From positions 1-6,796 of the forward strand of contig JAKAIH010000152.1 of assembly GCA_021825225.1 (NCBI GenBank): a stretch of 6,796 bases of DNA, read 5' to 3'. A program made the position numbers and the translations under genes. Position 1 is the first letter of the stretch. The number at the start of each line of letters is the position of its first letter. Shown here piece after piece: positions 6,748-6,796 of the stretch. A model generated the notes under the pieces. The model was not told where the DNA came from. It saw only the letters and a list, made by a program, of their open reading frames with translations, and did no database searches. The DNA comes from Pseudomonadota bacterium. GTDB taxonomy: Bacteria > Pseudomonadota > Gammaproteobacteria > Burkholderiales > SG8-39.

Positions 6748-6796
6748 GCTGTTGCGGGCCGTAATCGAAAATGGAAGTCGAAGAGGGCGCAGTCAG

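Overview
The window is a GC-rich (by eye mostly 65-70%) piece of a Gram-negative chromosome devoted to lipopolysaccharide (LPS) and cell-surface polysaccharide synthesis. WaaA and WaaC homologues place it firmly among LPS-making bacteria. The style of the proteins and the gene mix suggest a betaproteobacterium, perhaps of the Nitrosomonadales/Rhodocyclales type. That taxonomic placement is inference from general resemblance, not from a database search.

Layout. Positions 1-61 are non-coding and hold a GC-rich hairpin just beyond the end of waaA. On the minus strand, waaC (heptosyltransferase I, 2292 to 1321) is followed by waaA (Kdo transferase, 1324 to 62) with an ATGA stop/start overlap, so the two form a translationally coupled inner-core operon. 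A 134-bp divergent intergenic region (2293-2426) carries a strong TATAAT box for the minus-strand operon and a weaker, overlapping candidate promoter for the plus strand. The plus-strand operon has three tightly packed genes: an AsnB-type glutamine-dependent amidotransferase (2427-4292), a WaaE/KdtX-like family 2 glycosyltransferase (4303-5100) and a polytopic Wzx-like flippase (5104-6405). The gaps between them are 10 and 3 bp. At the right edge a minus-strand left-handed beta-helix acetyltransferase of the NeuD/PglD type (6747 to 6394) runs into the flippase gene, overlapping its 3' end by 12 bp.

How they work together. WaaA adds Kdo to lipid A precursor and WaaC adds the first heptose to Kdo. 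The WaaE-like enzyme probably decorates the inner core, possibly with a hexose on heptose I. The AsnB-like enzyme may amidate a surface-glycan precursor or simply make asparagine. The flippase would move a lipid-linked glycan across the inner membrane, and the acetyltransferase would acetylate an amino or hydroxyl group of a sugar. The last three assignments are family-level inferences.

I found no CRISPR array, tRNA, rRNA, insertion sequence or defence system, and nothing that I would call a new biological system. The points most worth a second look are the acetyltransferase, which appears to lack its N-terminal domain (possibly by frameshift) and has a clearly lower GC content, and the linkage of an amidotransferase gene to the inner-core genes.
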